From positions 62,001 through 126,000 of the forward strand of contig NZ_KB907978.1 of NCBI RefSeq assembly GCF_000382265.1: a stretch of DNA of 64,000 bases. Direction: 5' to 3'. The stretch comes from Yoonia vestfoldensis DSM 16212 (GTDB lineage: Bacteria > Pseudomonadota > Alphaproteobacteria > Rhodobacterales > Rhodobacteraceae). Positions 53,340-63,083 of the stretch are shown in pieces. The notes beneath the pieces are model-generated. The model was given only the letters and a program-made list of their open reading frames with translations, had not been told where the DNA came from and did no database searches. Within the stretch, counting starts at the first letter, position 1. Each line of letters starts with the position of its first letter. Made by a program: the position numbers and the translations under genes.

Positions 53340-54194
53340 ATGCGCCACCCTATTTTTCTGACGCTTTGTGCGGCGGCCGTCGTGCTGTCCGCATGTGATA
53401 GATCAGGCGACGCCCAAGTCGAGCAGGCGCTGAAAGACCTCAACGTCGTTGACGAAACCAACCTGAACGATGTGATGTTGACCGTCGGAGATCCTGACGA
53501 GGCCGTGAATTATTTCGCGAATGCCAGCAACAATGATCCCGGCAGGATCGACCTGCAACGCGGGTTGGCGACGTCGCTTGTGCGGGCCCGTCGCACCACC
53601 GAAGCGGTCGCCGCCTGGCAAACCGTCATCTCGCATCCTGAATCAAACAACGAGGATCGCGTTGAGCTGGCCGATGCATACATCCGGGGTAACTTGTGGG
53701 ACGATGCCGCAGCAACGCTGAACACGATCCCGCCGACCTTTGAAACCTTTGAACGGTATCGCCTCGAAGCGATGGTCGCCGATAGCCGCCAGCAATGGGA
53801 CAAGGCCGACAGTTTCTATGAAACAGCCGTCGGCCTGACGACCCGTCCGGCGCCAGTCTACAACAACTGGGGCTTTTCAAAACTGACGCGCGGCGACTAC
53901 CCGGCAGCGGAACGGCTGTTTGCAGACGCCTTGCGGTTCAATCCGGGGATGTTCACAGCCAAGAACAACCTTGTTCTGGCGCGCGGGGCGCAGCGCAATT
54001 ATGCGATCCCCGTCGTGACCATGACGCAGGTCGAACGCGCGCAATTGCTGCACACGATGGCCCTGACCGCGATCAAGCAGAACGATGTCACCATCGGCAA
54101 ATCGCTGTTGAACGATGCGATCAACACCCATCCACAATATTTCGAGGCCGCAGTGCGCGCCTTGGAGGCGCTCGAAAACAACGTTGTGAACTGA
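53340..54194 (+). CDS. tadD: TPR lipoprotein TadD
   Basis: Lipoprotein of 284 aa with lipobox LSAC (MRHPIFLTLCAAAVVLSACD). The repeats include LVRARRTTEAVAAWQTVISH near residue 80, DKADSFYETAVGLTTRPAP near 155, and VYNNWGFSKLTRGDYPAAER then LFADALRFNPGMFTAKNNLV near 170-200. The pattern of a lone C-terminal helix block after the repeats matches TadD. It lies 26 bp after the first TPR gene and 4 bp before the prepilin peptidase. Confidence 0.87.
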   Translation: MRHPIFLTLCAAAVVLSACDRSGDAQVEQALKDLNVVDETNLNDVMLTVGDPDEAVNYFANASNNDPGRIDLQRGLATSLVRARRTTEAVAAWQTVISHPESNNEDRVELADAYIRGNLWDDAAATLNTIPPTFETFERYRLEAMVADSRQQWDKADSFYETAVGLTTRPAPVYNNWGFSKLTRGDYPAAERLFADALRFNPGMFTAKNNLVLARGAQRNYAIPVVTMTQVERAQLLHTMALTAIKQNDVTIGKSLLNDAINTHPQYFEAAVRALEALENNVVN

Positions 54195-54198
54195 TCTG

Positions 54199-54690
54199 AT
54201 GGGACTGACCGCCTACGCTGCATACTGGTTCCTGCCGGCGGTCGTACCGATCGCCGTCTATGTCGCGTGGAGCGATATGCAGCGGATGAAAATCCCCAAT
54301 ATCGCGGTCTATGCGCTGGTGATCAGCTTTGCCGTGCTTGGGCTGATCGCCCTGCCCTTCACGCAATACCTGTGGCACTGGACCCATCTGGTCGTCGTGC
54401 TGGTGGCAGGTTTTCTGCTGAACGTGCTGCGCCTGCTTGGCGCGGGGGATGCGAAATTCATGGCGGGTGCCGCACCCTTCATGGCCACGGATGATCTGCC
54501 ATTGATTCTGCCCTTGTTCGCGGCCTGCCTGATGGCAGGGCTTGTGACCCATCGGATCGCGCGGATCAGCCCGATACGCCGGATGGTGCCGCATTGGGAG
54601 AGTTGGACGACAGGCAGACGGTTTCCGATGGGCTTTCCGCTGTCGATGACTTTGGTGTTTTATCTGGCACTGATCGCAATCTATCGCTGA
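54199..54690 (+). CDS. cpaA: Prepilin peptidase CpaA (TadV)
   Basis: Short A24-type aspartate protease of 163 aa that removes Flp leaders. The first catalytic Asp is in VAWSDMQRMKIPN near residue 25 and the second in LGAGDAKFMAGAAPFMA near 85. Five or six membrane helices are visible, and there is no N-methylation domain, as expected for TadV. Its start is 4 bp after tadD. Substrates in the same locus are the two pilins at 43764 and 44066. It is the last of the structural tad genes. Confidence 0.92.
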   Translation: MGLTAYAAYWFLPAVVPIAVYVAWSDMQRMKIPNIAVYALVISFAVLGLIALPFTQYLWHWTHLVVVLVAGFLLNVLRLLGAGDAKFMAGAAPFMATDDLPLILPLFAACLMAGLVTHRIARISPIRRMVPHWESWTTGRRFPMGFPLSMTLVFYLALIAIYR

Positions 54691-54811
54691 AGCTTTGCGC
54701 GATGCCTTGGACTGGCACATCTTTGTTCACGATTTCGCCATAATACACTGTAGACTGAGAATTGAGGCCGGATAAGCTACGGCTCAGGATTCCATCGGAT
54801 AGGCAGAACAA

Positions 54812-56122
54812 ATGAACGTGCAAGCTTCGAGTGTCATGGCACCACCCGCACCGCGTAGCCTTGGTGCGATGCTGCTGCCGATGGCCATGATGCGGGACAT
54901 CCTGATCAAGACGATGTTCCGCATGAACCTTGATCAGGTATCGCTGATCAGCCGCGCGGTCTGTTTGCCTGTATCGGTGACGCAGGAACTGGTCGATATG
55001 GCGCGCGGCCAATTGCTGCTCGAGGCGACAGGCACGCTGAACGCCAACAACGGCAATGAAATGGGTTATCGGCTGACCGACACCGGCCGCGCCCGCGCGC
55101 TGGATGCGCTGCACCAGTCCGAATATTACGGCCCGATGCCGGTGCCGCTGTCGGTCTATGCCGAACAGATCAAGCGCCAGTCGATCCGCAACATCCAGAT
55201 CACCCGCGAACAGTTGACCACCGCGATGGGCCATCTGGTCCTTCCCGAGGATCTGCTGTCAAACCTCGGCCCTGCCGTCAGCGCGGGGCGGTCGATCCTG
55301 ATGTATGGCCCGCCCGGCAACGGGAAATCCTCGATCTCGAACGGGATCAGGGATGCGCTGGGGGACAAGATCTATGTGCCGCGCGCGATCGAATATTCCG
55401 GTCAGGTCATCACCGTTTATGACCCGATCGTGCATTCCGCCGCCGAAGACGATGTCGACGATCCCAACAGCCTGCGCCGCACATCAGGCAGGTTCGACAC
55501 GCGCTATGTGCGCTGCGAACGGCCAACGGTGATCACGGGCGGTGAATTGTCGTTGTCGATGCTCGACCTTGTCTACAACCCGACCGCGCGGACCTATCAG
55601 GCGCCATTGCAGCTGAAATCCACCGGCGGCATCTTCATCGTGGACGACCTTGGCCGCCAAGCGGAACCACCGCAGACGCTGGTCAACCGCTGGATCGTGC
55701 CACTGGAAGAGAACAAGGATATTCTGGCGCTGCAATCGGGCGAGAAATTCGAAGTGCCGTTCGACACGCTGGTCGTGTTCTCGACCAACTTCCACCCCAA
55801 TGCGATCTTCGACAAGGCGGCGTTGCGCCGGATTTTCTACAAGATCAAGATCGACGGCCCCAATCAGGAAGACTACCTCAAGATTTTCGCCATGGTCGCG
55901 CGCAAGCGCAAGATGCCGCTGGACGAAGACACGCTGGTCCATCTGCTGAACGTGCGCTACCCCGAAATCGACAACGTCTATGCGAACTACCAGCCGGTGT
56001 TCCTGATCGACCAGATGATCTCGATCTGCGAATTCGAAGGCATCCCCTATCAGATGTCGCCCGAACTGGTCGACCGGGCCTGGGCGAACATGTTCGTCAA
56101 GGAAGAAGACATCGTGCGCTAG
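54812..56122 (+). CDS. AAA-type ATPase of unknown function beside the tad locus
   Basis: Cytoplasmic ATPase of 436 aa. The N-terminal 150 residues include a winged-helix-like region (LPVSVTQELVDMARGQLLLE) and YRLTDTGRARALDALHQSEY. The AAA core has Walker A SILMYGPPGNGKSSISNGIR near residue 165, FIVDDLGRQAEPPQTLVNRW as Walker B region near 275, and VVFSTNFHPNAIFDKAALRR as sensor 1 near 320. The C-terminal lid has NVRYPEIDNVYANYQPVF. It starts 121 bp after cpaA and ends at a clear terminator. The gene seems to accompany tad loci in this family, as I recall. Role unknown. Confidence 0.82.
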   Translation: MNVQASSVMAPPAPRSLGAMLLPMAMMRDILIKTMFRMNLDQVSLISRAVCLPVSVTQELVDMARGQLLLEATGTLNANNGNEMGYRLTDTGRARALDALHQSEYYGPMPVPLSVYAEQIKRQSIRNIQITREQLTTAMGHLVLPEDLLSNLGPAVSAGRSILMYGPPGNGKSSISNGIRDALGDKIYVPRAIEYSGQVITVYDPIVHSAAEDDVDDPNSLRRTSGRFDTRYVRCERPTVITGGELSLSMLDLVYNPTARTYQAPLQLKSTGGIFIVDDLGRQAEPPQTLVNRWIVPLEENKDILALQSGEKFEVPFDTLVVFSTNFHPNAIFDKAALRRIFYKIKIDGPNQEDYLKIFAMVARKRKMPLDEDTLVHLLNVRYPEIDNVYANYQPVFLIDQMISICEFEGIPYQMSPELVDRAWANMFVKEEDIVR

Positions 56123-56145
56123 GCCGCCACCGCTCTTTGCATTCC

Positions 56146-56179
56146 AAAGGCTTCCCCCTACCTAAGAGGAAGCCTTTTT
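56146..56179 (+). terminator. Intrinsic terminator after the AAA ATPase gene
   Basis: AAAGGCTTCC at 56146-56155 pairs with GGAAGCCTTT at 56168-56177, followed by TT and C. A 10-bp perfect stem with a T5 tract, 23 bp after the stop codon. It separates the tad region from the DNA-repair genes. Confidence 0.85.
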
Positions 56180-56192
56180 CATTGGGATTGCC

Positions 56193-58610
56193 ATGCCGGC
56201 CGCCACGCGCCACCTGCCAGCGATATTTCACGACTGGTTCGCCGCGCGCGGCTGGTCGGTGCATCCGCATCAGCAGGCGATGCTGGACCGTGCGGGCGAC
56301 CCCGCCCTGTTGCTGATCGCGCCGACAGGCGGGGGCAAGACGCTGGCAGGGTTCCTGCCCAGCCTTGCGGAACTGGCGGATGGCACGCATCAGGGACTGC
56401 ACACGCTCTATGTCTCGCCGCTCAAGGCGCTGGCGGCGGATATCAAACGCAACCTGCGCACCCCGGTAGATGACATGGCCTTGCCGATCAGGATCGAGGA
56501 TCGCACCGGCGACACATCCTATACCCAGAAACGCCGCCAGCGCGCTGACCCGCCGCATATCCTGCTGACAACGCCCGAATCGCTGGCGCTGCTGGTCAGC
56601 TACGAGGACGCACCACGCATGTTTGCGGGGCTGCAACGGGTGATCGTCGATGAAATCCACGCGCTTGCCGAAAGTAAACGGGGCGACCAGTTGATGCTGG
56701 CGCTCAGCCGCTTGCAGACGCTGGCCCCCGGCCTGCGCCGCGTCGGCCTGTCCGCCACGGTCGAGGATCCGCCCGCCATCGCGCGCATGCTGGCACGCCA
56801 CCCCGACCCCTGCCCGATCCTGCTGGCCGATCCCGGCCCTGCCCCCGATATCGCGATGCTGCAGACCGATGCACCGCCGCCTTGGGCAGGTGGCGGTGCC
56901 ACCTATGCCATCCCCGCCGTGCTGGAGGCAGTGAAACAGCACAAGACCACGCTGATCTTTCACAACACCCGCGCGCAGGCCGAGATTTTCTTTCACAACC
57001 TGTGGCTCGCCAATACCGACGACCTGCCCATCGGCATCCACCACGGCAGTCTTGCCCGCGAACAGCGCGAACGTGTGGAATCCGCGATGGTTGCAGGCCA
57101 ACTGCGCGCCATCGTCTGCACCGGCAGTCTGGATTTGGGCATCGACTGGGGTGATGTCGATCTGGTCATTCAGGTCGGCGCACCCAAGAACGTGAAACGT
57201 CTGGTGCAGCGGATCGGGCGCGCCAACCACCGCTATAACGCGCCGTCCAAGGCGCTGCTGGTGCCTGCCAACCGGTTCGAAGTGGTCGAATGTGTCGCCG
57301 CATTGGAGGCCGTGCAAGCCCACGACCTTGACGGCGACCCCAAAGGTGCTGGCCCACGCGACGTGCTCTGCCAGCATATCCTGATCACGGCGTGCGCGGG
57401 GCCGTTCCACGCCGATGATCTGTTCGCAGAGGTCCGCAGCGTGGGGGCCTATGCAGGGCTGACGCGCGCTGATTTCGACGCCTGCCTCGATTTCTGCGCC
57501 ACGGGCGGCTATGCCCTGCGCGCCTATGACCGGTGGAAGCGCCTGCTCCAGACCACCGATAGCAAATGGCGATTGCGCGACCCGCGCGCGGCGCTGCGCA
57601 TCCGCATGAATATCGGCACGATCCAGGACACCGACACGCTGAAGGTCCGCATGAAAGGCAACTTCAAACCGTTGGGCGAGGTCGAGGAATCCTTTGCCGC
57701 GACGCTGACCCAAGGCGACACGTTCCTGATCGGTGGCCAGATCGTCCGCTATGAGGGCCTGCGCGAAATGACCGTCGAAGTATCGCGTGACGCCACCAAG
57801 ACCCCTAAGATCGCGACTTTCATGGGCACGAAGTTCGCCAATTCCACCCAATTGTCGCAACGTATCCTGCGCATGTTCGCGCAGGACGACTGGCCCGGCC
57901 TGCCGGCCCACACTGCCGAATGGCTGGGGTTGCAACGCCGCTATTCCAAACTGCCCGAGGCTGACCGGATTCTGGTCGAAAGCTTTCCCCATGAAGGCCG
58001 CCAGCATATCTGCGTCTACGGGTTCGCCGGGCGCAACGCGATGCAGACGCTGGGCATGCTGCTGACCCAACGTATGGAAGAGTTGGGCCTGCACCCTTTG
58101 GGTTTCGTCGCCACCGACTACGCGACGCTGATCTGGGGGCTGGAGGCTGTGACCGACCCTGCCCCGCTGTTTCGTGCGCCCGATCTGCGTGCGGGATTTG
58201 AAACCTGGCTGTCCGGCAATGCCGTGATGAAGCGCACCTTCCGAGGTGCCGCCACCATCGCTGGACTGATCGAACGCAACCTGCCCCACGCGCGCAAATC
58301 GGGGAGGCAGGCGACGTTCTCGTCCGACATCCTCTATGACACCTTGGCGAAATACGACCCCGACCACCTGATGCTGCAAATCACGCGCGAAGAGGCGCTG
58401 CGCGGTCTGGTGGATTTCGGCAGGATCGAGGAAATGTTGCAGCGCACCGCAGGACGCGTCGACCATGTCGTGCTCGACAGGGTGACGCCGCTCGCCCTGC
58501 CGCTTTTCCTCGAACAGGGGCGTATCGCACTGGCCGGTGCCGGGCGCGAGCGGCTGATGGAGGATGAAGCCGCGGCGCTTATGGCCAAGATCGGAATGCC
58601 CGCGGATTGA
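56193..58610 (+). CDS. Ligase-associated DEXH-box DNA helicase (Lhr-like)
   Basis: Superfamily 2 helicase of 805 aa, the size of the ligase-associated Lhr-Core group. Motif I is LIAPTGGGKTLAGFLPSLAE near residue 47, Ia TLYVSPLKALAADIKRNLRT near 76, and II VDEIHALAESKRG near 153. The second RecA domain has TTLIFHNTRAQAEIF near 255, GIHHGSLAREQRERVESAM near 288 and VQRIGRANHRYNAPSKALLV near 345. The C-terminal half is the DUF4080-like Lhr extension. It is thought to act in single-strand repair with the PdeM nuclease next door. PdeM follows at once. Confidence 0.93.
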   Translation: MPAATRHLPAIFHDWFAARGWSVHPHQQAMLDRAGDPALLLIAPTGGGKTLAGFLPSLAELADGTHQGLHTLYVSPLKALAADIKRNLRTPVDDMALPIRIEDRTGDTSYTQKRRQRADPPHILLTTPESLALLVSYEDAPRMFAGLQRVIVDEIHALAESKRGDQLMLALSRLQTLAPGLRRVGLSATVEDPPAIARMLARHPDPCPILLADPGPAPDIAMLQTDAPPPWAGGGATYAIPAVLEAVKQHKTTLIFHNTRAQAEIFFHNLWLANTDDLPIGIHHGSLAREQRERVESAMVAGQLRAIVCTGSLDLGIDWGDVDLVIQVGAPKNVKRLVQRIGRANHRYNAPSKALLVPANRFEVVECVAALEAVQAHDLDGDPKGAGPRDVLCQHILITACAGPFHADDLFAEVRSVGAYAGLTRADFDACLDFCATGGYALRAYDRWKRLLQTTDSKWRLRDPRAALRIRMNIGTIQDTDTLKVRMKGNFKPLGEVEESFAATLTQGDTFLIGGQIVRYEGLREMTVEVSRDATKTPKIATFMGTKFANSTQLSQRILRMFAQDDWPGLPAHTAEWLGLQRRYSKLPEADRILVESFPHEGRQHICVYGFAGRNAMQTLGMLLTQRMEELGLHPLGFVATDYATLIWGLEAVTDPAPLFRAPDLRAGFETWLSGNAVMKRTFRGAATIAGLIERNLPHARKSGRQATFSSDILYDTLAKYDPDHLMLQITREEALRGLVDFGRIEEMLQRTAGRVDHVVLDRVTPLALPLFLEQGRIALAGAGRERLMEDEAAALMAKIGMPAD

Positions 58611-58648
58611 ACCTTGCGAAGGCGCGGCAAATCGGCAAAGAACATTGC

Positions 58649-59293
58649 ATGAACAGCCATTCCTTCTCCTTTTGCGGCACGCGATGCCAAGCGCTGCCTT
58701 CCGGCGCTCTATGGCTACCCGATGATGCAATGCTCTGCGTGTCCGACCTGCATCTGGGTAAATCCGACCGGATCGCGCGCCGCAGCGGCGTGATGCTGCC
58801 GCCCTACGAGGTGCAGGAAACGCTGGACAGACTCGCCTCCGACATTGCCGCGACGGACCCGCGGCAGGTGATCTGCCTTGGCGACAGTTTCGACGATCTG
58901 GCCGCAGCCGACAGCCTCGGCGATGACATGCGCCTCCGGCTGACCAGCCTGCAGGCAGGCCGCAAATGGGTCTGGATCGAAGGCAACCACGACCCCGGCC
59001 CCGTCGATCTGGGCGGCACCCATCTGGCACAGCTGCAGGTGGGCGCGCTGACCTTCCGCCATATCGCGACCAGCGCCACCGCCGAGGTGTCAGGCCATTA
59101 CCACCCCAAGCACCGGCTGGCTGGCCGCAGCCGCCCCGCCTTCGTCGTCGATGCCACACGCATCATCATGCCCGCCTATGGCGCCTATACCGGCGGACTT
59201 GATTGCATGTCGCCCGTGATCCGCCAGCTGGTCGGCCCGCGCGCCTTGGCGATCCTGACAGGGCACAAGGCGCTGGCCGTACCATTGGCGTGA
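58649..59293 (+). CDS. pdeM: Ligase-associated DNA-repair endonuclease PdeM
   Basis: Calcineurin-type metallophosphoesterase of 214 aa from ATG 58649. An upstream TTG at 58607 overlapping the helicase stop is a possible but weaker start. Metal motifs are VSDLHLGKSDR (DXH) near residue 31, CLGDSFDDLAAAD (GDXXD) near 74, EGNHDPG (GNHD/E) near 110 and SGHYHPKHRL (GHXH) near 150. It works with the Lhr-like helicase encoded upstream. The DNA ligase and exonuclease that complete this gene set in other genomes are not in the window on either side. Confidence 0.9.
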   Translation: MNSHSFSFCGTRCQALPSGALWLPDDAMLCVSDLHLGKSDRIARRSGVMLPPYEVQETLDRLASDIAATDPRQVICLGDSFDDLAAADSLGDDMRLRLTSLQAGRKWVWIEGNHDPGPVDLGGTHLAQLQVGALTFRHIATSATAEVSGHYHPKHRLAGRSRPAFVVDATRIIMPAYGAYTGGLDCMSPVIRQLVGPRALAILTGHKALAVPLA

Positions 59294-59342
59294 CCTTCAT
59301 CATCTTCCGAGCGCGTCAATTCGCGCAAGCGCGATTTGACGT

Positions 59343-59358
59343 GATCCCCGCCAGAGGC
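59343..59358 (-). repeat. Degenerate copy of the 3'-end element, after folD
   Basis: The minus strand reads GCCTCTGGCGGGGATC, matching the first 15 bases of the element with one mismatch but lacking the T run. It lies 22 bases after the folD stop, in the same orientation as folD. Confidence 0.35.
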
Positions 59359-59379
59359 TCCGTCTGCGCAGCAGGCGGA

Positions 59380-60273
59380 TCAGACGGTCAGCCCCTCGGG
59401 CTCCGCCAGCCCATTGGCGCGACAACAGGCGGTCACGGTAGTGGCCAGCAGGCAGGCAATCGTCATCGGCCCGACCCCGCCCGGCACCGGCGTGATCGCG
59501 CCTGCCACGGCAGCGCAGCTGTCATAATCCACATCCCCCACCAACCGCGTGCCGCCATCATCGGTGGCGATCCGGTTGATGCCCACGTCGATCACCGTCG
59601 CCCCTGGCTTGATCCAATCGCCCTGCACCAAGCGCGCGCGGCCAACGGCGGCCACGACGATATCCGCCTGCCGGACCATCGCGGGCAGGTCAGCCGTGCG
59701 GCTATGCGCGATGGTGACGGTGCAGCTGTCGCCCAGCAACAACTGCGCCATTGGCTTGCCCACGATATTGGACCGCCCGATCACCACCGCATGTTTGCCC
59801 GCCAAAGACCCGTGATGATCGCGGAGCAGCATCAGGCAACCCAAAGGCGTGCACGGCACCATCGCTTTCTGCCCCGTCCCCAAAAGCCCCACGTTCGAGA
59901 TATGGAACCCGTCCACATCCTTGGCCGGATCGATGCTGTTGATCACCAGATCGCTGTTCAGATGCCCGGGCAGCGGCAGCTGCACAAGGATGCCATGCAC
60001 CGCCGGATCGGCGTTCAGTTCCGCAATCAGCGCCAGCAGATCGGCCTCTGACGTAGTGTCAGGCAGGCGATGCTCGAAACTGTGCATCCCCACCTCGACC
60101 GTCATCTTGCCCTTGTTGCGGACATAGACCTGACTAGCAGGATCCTCGCCCACCAGCACAACGGCTAACCCCGGCACAATGCCGTGATCCTTTTTCAAAC
60201 CCGCCACGTGACCCGCGATGGTCACCCGCAGCTTGGCCGCAAAGGCCTTGCCGTCCAGAACTTGAGCCGTCAT
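59380..60273 (-). CDS. folD: Methylenetetrahydrofolate dehydrogenase / methenyltetrahydrofolate cyclohydrolase
   Basis: Bifunctional one-carbon enzyme of 297 aa from ATG 60273 (AGGAAAG upstream). [20 protein letters not shown] then [10 protein letters not shown] holds the cyclohydrolase Lys and Tyr (residues 34-64). [19 protein letters not shown] near 95, [20 protein letters not shown] near 145, [20 protein letters not shown] near 168 and the closing [19 protein letters not shown] follow. It interconverts methylene-, methenyl- and formyl-THF using NADP. The start overlaps the chorismate mutase stop by 4 bp. Confidence 0.96.
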   Translation of the reverse strand: MTAQVLDGKAFAAKLRVTIAGHVAGLKKDHGIVPGLAVVLVGEDPASQVYVRNKGKMTVEVGMHSFEHRLPDTTSEADLLALIAELNADPAVHGILVQLPLPGHLNSDLVINSIDPAKDVDGFHISNVGLLGTGQKAMVPCTPLGCLMLLRDHHGSLAGKHAVVIGRSNIVGKPMAQLLLGDSCTVTIAHSRTADLPAMVRQADIVVAAVGRARLVQGDWIKPGATVIDVGINRIATDDGGTRLVGDVDYDSCAAVAGAITPVPGGVGPMTIACLLATTVTACCRANGLAEPEGLTV

Positions 60274-60587
60274 CGGATATCTTTCCTGTCGCTGTCCGGC
60301 CCAAGCCGGGTTTCCTCGCGCGCGATCGACCAGTCGATCAACTGCCGCCAAAGCGCCTCGACCAGATCAGGCGACAGGCCCTGTGCCTTTGCATGACCGC
60401 GCACATTCGCCACCACCTCTTCCACGCGGGGGGTGATGCGGGCGGGCAGACCTGCCACAGCCTTGATCGCCGCCGCGCGGTCGATATAGGCAGCGCGTTC
60501 GGCCAGTGTCCGCACGAGCTCGGCGTCGATCCGGTCGATCTCGTGCCGGATGTCGGCCATATCGTTGCAATCCTGCGGTGTCTTCAC
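60270..60587 (-). CDS. Chorismate mutase (AroQ type)
   Basis: All-helical enzyme of 105 aa that turns chorismate into prephenate. The start is GTG 60587 with AAGAGGACC upstream, giving [18 protein letters not shown]. An ATG at 60560 is an alternative, and the longer open frame reaching 60692 overlaps fhs. [20 protein letters not shown] contains the active Arg, [16 protein letters not shown] the Lys, and [20 protein letters not shown] then [16 protein letters not shown] the C-terminal helix. The sequence suits the chorismate mutase/isochorismate-pyruvate lyase group. It sits oddly between two one-carbon genes and overlaps folD. Confidence 0.85.
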   Translation of the reverse strand: MKTPQDCNDMADIRHEIDRIDAELVRTLAERAAYIDRAAAIKAVAGLPARITPRVEEVVANVRGHAKAQGLSPDLVEALWRQLIDWSIAREETRLGPDSDRKDIR

Positions 60588-60660
60588 GTCCGGTCCTCTT
60601 TGCCTCGGCCCGCTTGCCGGATACGCCGTGGACGACCCGATGACAACAGGACAAGCCGCC

Positions 60661-62337
60661 TCAGAACAACCCTTCGATCTGGCCATCGTCATTGAGCATG
60701 ATCGATTCAGCTGCAGGCACGCTGGGCAAGCCCGGCATCGTCATGATCTCGCCGCAGATGGCGACGATGAAACCGGCCCCCGCACTTAGCCGGACCTCGC
60801 GCACGGGAATGGTGAACCCCGTAGGCGCGCCGCGCCTTTCGGGATCGGTGGTAAAGCTGTATTGCGTCTTGGCCATGCAGACGGGCAGATGGCCGTATCC
60901 CTGATCTTCCCATTGCCGCAGCTGGTCACGGATCCTGTCATCAGCCACAACGCCATCCGCGCGATAGATCTTTTGCGCGATGGTCTGCATCTTGTCGAAC
61001 AGCGGCAGGTCATCGGGATAGGTCGGCGCGAAACTGGCCCCGCCCGCATCCGCGATCTCGGCCACGCGGGTGGCAAGGTCGATGATCCCCGCCGACCCCT
61101 GCGCCCAGTGTTTACACAGGATCGCCTCCGCCCCTTGGGACGCGACATAGGCTTTCACAGCCTCAACCTCGGCCTCTGTATCGGTGACGAAATGGTTGAT
61201 CGCAACGACCACCGGCACACCAAAGGATGTCACATTGGCGATATGGCGGCCAAGGTTGGCGCAGCCCGCCTGCACTGCGGCGACATTCTCGGCCCCCAGA
61301 TCGGCCTTGGGGACACCGCCGTTCATCTTCATCGCGCGCACTGTGGCCACGACGACAACGCAGGATGGCGCGATGCCCGCCTTGCGGCATTTGATGTTCA
61401 TGAATTTCTCAGCACCCAGGTCGGCCCCGAACCCCGCCTCGGTCACGACGTAATCCGCAAGCTTCAGCGCGGTCGTCGTCGCCGTCACCGAATTGCAGCC
61501 ATGCGCGATATTGGCGAATGGCCCGCCATGCACAAAGGCGGGGTTGTTTTCCAGCGTCTGCACCAGGTTGGGCTGTAGCGCATCCTTGAGCAGCACCGTC
61601 ATCGCGCCATCCGCCTTGAGGTCACGGCAGGTCACAGGCGTCTTGTCGCGACGGTAGGCCACGATGATATCGCCCAGCCGCTGTTGCAGATCGGCCAGGT
61701 TGCGGGCCAGACAGAGGATCGCCATCACCTCGGACGCGACTGTGATGTCGAACCCCGTCTCGCGCGGGAAACCGTTGCGCACGCCGCCCAGCGATACGGT
61801 TATCTGGCGCAGGGCGCGGTCGTTCATATCCATGACACGCCGCCAGACGACACGGCGGATGTCGATATCAAGACTGTTGCCCCAATAGACATGGTTGTCG
61901 ATCATCGCGGCCAGCAGGTTATGCGCGGATGTGATGGCGTGGAAATCGCCGGTGAAATGCAGGTTCATATCCTCCATCGGGATCACCTGCGCATAGCCAC
62001 CGCCTGCCGCCCCACCCTTCATGCCAAAGCATGGGCCGAGCGACGCCTCGCGGATACAGACCACCGCCTTTTTGCCGATCGCATTCAGCCCGTCACCCAG
62101 ACCCACGGTCGTCGTCGTCTTGCCTTCGCCTGCGAGCGTGGGGTTGATCGCGGTGACAAGGATCAGCTTGCCATCAGGGCGGTCCTGCACGGCGTCGATC
62201 AGGCGCTGGCTGACCTTGGCCTTGTCATGGCCGTAAGGCACCAGATCGGCGCTTTCGATCCCCAGCTTTGCGCCGATTTCCTGAATGGGGCGCTTGGTCG
62301 CGGCGCGGGCGATCTCGATGTCGGATGTGACGGCCAT
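60661..62337 (-). CDS. fhs: Formate-tetrahydrofolate ligase
   Basis: ATP-dependent enzyme of 558 aa that makes 10-formyl-THF from formate. The start is ATG 62337 with CAGGAAAG upstream. Near residue 60 the P-loop [20 protein letters not shown] is intact, then [20 protein letters not shown] near 95 and [20 protein letters not shown] near 120. [20 protein letters not shown] is near 190 and [20 protein letters not shown] near 290. In Rhodobacteraceae it channels C1 units from methylated compounds such as glycine betaine or DMSP. The chorismate mutase and folD genes follow on the same strand. Confidence 0.96.
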   Translation of the reverse strand: MAVTSDIEIARAATKRPIQEIGAKLGIESADLVPYGHDKAKVSQRLIDAVQDRPDGKLILVTAINPTLAGEGKTTTTVGLGDGLNAIGKKAVVCIREASLGPCFGMKGGAAGGGYAQVIPMEDMNLHFTGDFHAITSAHNLLAAMIDNHVYWGNSLDIDIRRVVWRRVMDMNDRALRQITVSLGGVRNGFPRETGFDITVASEVMAILCLARNLADLQQRLGDIIVAYRRDKTPVTCRDLKADGAMTVLLKDALQPNLVQTLENNPAFVHGGPFANIAHGCNSVTATTTALKLADYVVTEAGFGADLGAEKFMNIKCRKAGIAPSCVVVVATVRAMKMNGGVPKADLGAENVAAVQAGCANLGRHIANVTSFGVPVVVAINHFVTDTEAEVEAVKAYVASQGAEAILCKHWAQGSAGIIDLATRVAEIADAGGASFAPTYPDDLPLFDKMQTIAQKIYRADGVVADDRIRDQLRQWEDQGYGHLPVCMAKTQYSFTTDPERRGAPTGFTIPVREVRLSAGAGFIVAICGEIMTMPGLPSVPAAESIMLNDDGQIEGLF

Positions 62338-62383
62338 GTGATCTTTCCTGTGCTGACCCTGTCGATGGTCCAAAGCGATAACT

Positions 62384-62962
62384 TCAGGGATTCCAGCCGC
62401 GCTGGCCGGGCACATGCAACGTCACGGTGTCCCCCACCCGCACATGGCCTTCGCGTTCGACCCATGCGGTCACGCCGCGCCTGTCCTTGGCCGCCGCCTT
62501 GAACCGGTCGCCCGCCCCCGGATGGTCGGCGTTGATCGCCTTGGCAGGCAGATGGCAAGGCTGGTTTTCCATGTCGACGACAATCACCGATCCGTCCGGA
62601 AACTGCAGGCGCGACGACGGCGGCAGATGCGTGAAATCGGGAATGCCGCGCACCACCAGCGACGCACCCGCATAGGCCGGATCAAGATCGCCCAGCCCGC
62701 AAGCGGCGGCGATCTGCGCCAATTCTTCTGCGGACATGACGCAGAGCTGGCGCACGTTGCGGATTTCGGTGCCGCGTGGATGCTGGCTGATCACGCGCGA
62801 ACAGGACGGGCGGGTCAGGCCACCATGCGCCTCGCCGGGGATACCCGCATAGGTCAGTTCCGCCTCCCGCACAGCAACGGATGTCAGGGCGACATCACGG
62901 TCCGGCACAAGACCCAGCCAGACAACTTCGCCGATGATCTCTGTCTTCTTCAACGCGGGCAT
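62384..62962 (-). CDS. MOSC domain protein
   Basis: Molybdenum-cofactor sulfurase C-terminal (MOSC) domain protein of 192 aa from ATG 62962 with AGGAGA upstream. [20 protein letters not shown] near residue 52, then [20 protein letters not shown] near 77 and [17 protein letters not shown] near 135 with the conserved Cys of the family. The [20 protein letters not shown] end is typical. MOSC proteins carry sulfur or bind the cofactor; YiiM and YcbX are relatives. It precedes fhs by 46 bp on the same strand. Substrate unknown. Confidence 0.88.
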   Translation of the reverse strand: MPALKKTEIIGEVVWLGLVPDRDVALTSVAVREAELTYAGIPGEAHGGLTRPSCSRVISQHPRGTEIRNVRQLCVMSAEELAQIAAACGLGDLDPAYAGASLVVRGIPDFTHLPPSSRLQFPDGSVIVVDMENQPCHLPAKAINADHPGAGDRFKAAAKDRRGVTAWVEREGHVRVGDTVTLHVPGQRGWNP

Positions 62963-63028
62963 GGCCGATCTCCTGATGCTGCGCAACATTGGCCGCGCGC
63001 GGCGCAAAAAGACAACCCATCTTCCGAG

Positions 63029-63050
63029 AAAAAATATCCCCGCCGGAGGC
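63029..63050 (-). repeat. 3'-end-associated GC-rich element (copy 4, downstream of ftsH)
   Basis: The minus strand reads GCCTCCGGCGGGGATATTT followed by TTT. It lies after the ftsH terminator, on the side of the MOSC gene start. The upstream GGCCCC/GGGGCC hairpin and a CCGGA/TCCGG stem directly precede it, so together they look like a second terminator for ftsH. Confidence 0.55.
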
Positions 63051-63083
63051 ATCCGGCCCCGCAGGGGCCGGAGCAGCAATGCA

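Noticed and set aside
56097..59159. Long minus-strand open frame opposite the Lhr-like helicase
   Set aside because: Same cause: the plus-strand helicase and nuclease have complete motif sets, and the antisense product is Arg/Gln/His-rich without motifs.
59360..59387. Hairpin CCGTCTG/CAGACGG between pdeM and folD as a bidirectional terminator
   Set aside because: Only 7 bp with a 14-base loop, no T tract, and it overlaps the folD stop.
60588..60692. Longer chorismate mutase start overlapping fhs
   Set aside because: Adds 35 residues without similarity; the GTG at 60587 has a ribosome binding site and the expected N-terminus.
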